DNA from: an uncultured Erysipelotrichaceae bacterium
GTDB taxonomy: Bacteria; Bacillota_I; Bacilli_A; Erysipelotrichales; Coprobacillaceae
Assembly (NCBI GenBank): GCA_951801965.1
Contig: CATOPA010000004.1
Location: forward strand, 1-34,470
Length of the DNA: 34,470 nucleotides
Reading direction: 5' to 3'
The position numbers and the translations under genes are program-made. How positions within the stretch are numbered: the first letter of the stretch is position 1; the number at the start of each line of letters is the position of its first letter. Below are positions 33,774-34,470 of the stretch, one piece after another. The notes beneath the pieces were generated by a model. It was not told where the DNA came from. It made no database searches and saw nothing but the letters and a program-made list of their open reading frames with translations.

Positions 33774-34469
33774 TTACTCTAATAATTTTTTAAAAGAATT
33801 TGCATTCAGTATTGTATGAGATACAAACTTTCCTTTATAAAAGTTTGCCCAATTATTAAGTATGCAAGGGGCATTTTTCGCTTTTTCTAATGTATCAATT
33901 TTAATAAAGTGAATAGGAACGCAATGTTCTTTTGCATACTCAGATAGTTCTTTTACTTCATATTCTACATAAGGACATTCAGGGCTATAATAAATAGTAA
34001 ATTCTTGATTCTCTATCTTCATATGTCTTGCATTTTCATTAAACTTTGGTGTTTCTTTTTCATCAAATGACAAAGCTAATAATTCATAATCACCTATAGT
34101 ATCAACAACCTGAAATCCATAATGTTCAAAGAATTTCTTTTCCCCTATAAATGGTTTTTTCTTCTTAGCTGTTAAAGTACATAAACCACTCATCCCTTTT
34201 TCGTTTGCATCACTTATTGCATATTCAAGAAGCTCTTTCGCAATACCTTGCCCTTTAAAACGCCCAGCTACCCATAAACAGTAAATATATTCATAATTTT
34301 CACCATTTATAGGAACCCATGCAGTTTCTATTGGCTCATATTCAATAAAAACCTTTCCTCTCTCATTTAGTTTCCTCAATACATGCCCATCTTTTAACTT
34401 CTTTTTGATCCATTCTTTTTTACTATCAACACCTTTTTGATGTTTTTTATCACCAATAGCACAACATAT
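33774..34469 (-). CDS. GNAT N-acetyltransferase with YoaP-like C-terminal domain, partial (continues beyond right edge)
   Basis: Acetyl-CoA motif VAGRFKGQGIAKELLEYA. Frame stays open upstream of the called TTG start: ...ICCAIGDKKHQKGVDSKKEWIKKKLKDGHVLRKLNERG. Confidence 0.85.
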   Translation of the reverse strand: MCCAIGDKKHQKGVDSKKEWIKKKLKDGHVLRKLNERGKVFIEYEPIETAWVPINGENYEYIYCLWVAGRFKGQGIAKELLEYAISDANEKGMSGLCTLTAKKKKPFIGEKKFFEHYGFQVVDTIGDYELLALSFDEKETPKFNENARHMKIENQEFTIYYSPECPYVEYEVKELSEYAKEHCVPIHFIKIDTLEKAKNAPCILNNWANFYKGKFVSHTILNANSFKKLLE

Positions 34470-34470
34470 A

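Noticed and set aside
1-34470. Mobile elements, phage defence systems or toxin-antitoxin modules
   Set aside because: No transposase, integrase, nuclease-helicase or recognisable toxin partner seen. The two XRE proteins resemble solitary regulators, not antitoxins with adjacent toxins.

Overview
This 34.5 kb window is AT-rich and densely coding. It looks like chromosome from a Firmicutes/Erysipelotrichia-type anaerobe (taxonomy is inferred from gene content only). From left to right it contains: an ABC transporter (FtsX-like permease, partial, plus ATPase); two paralogous XRE regulators with near-identical nested-palindrome operators; a glycyl radical enzyme, its activase and a DeoR regulator; a feo iron operon; a TraX-like protein; a tandem pair of RpiR-like regulators; a secreted esterase; a surface protein; serA and serC; a PHP phosphoesterase; two G3E (CobW-like) GTPases, the first with a 6 x 39 bp His/Cys-rich repeat; pcp and a gamma-glutamylcyclotransferase; an aminotransferase; a secreted metallo-beta-lactamase-fold protein; a second RpiR-like pair; a Gfo/Idh/MocA oxidoreductase; a PfkB kinase; a MATE exporter; an alpha/beta hydrolase; an SPL-like radical SAM protein; and a partial GNAT/YoaP-like gene. 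Many intrinsic terminators are visible. The points most worth a second look are: (1) an in-frame TGA inside the signal peptide of an otherwise intact surface-protein gene, missed by the ORF track because the ORF is called from a downstream ATG; (2) the duplicated XRE/operator modules; (3) the metallochaperone-like GTPase pair; (4) two overlapping RpiR regulator pairs, each beside a secreted-enzyme gene. No rRNA, tRNA, CRISPR array or transposase was recognised. No homology searches were run; product names come from motif recognition by eye.
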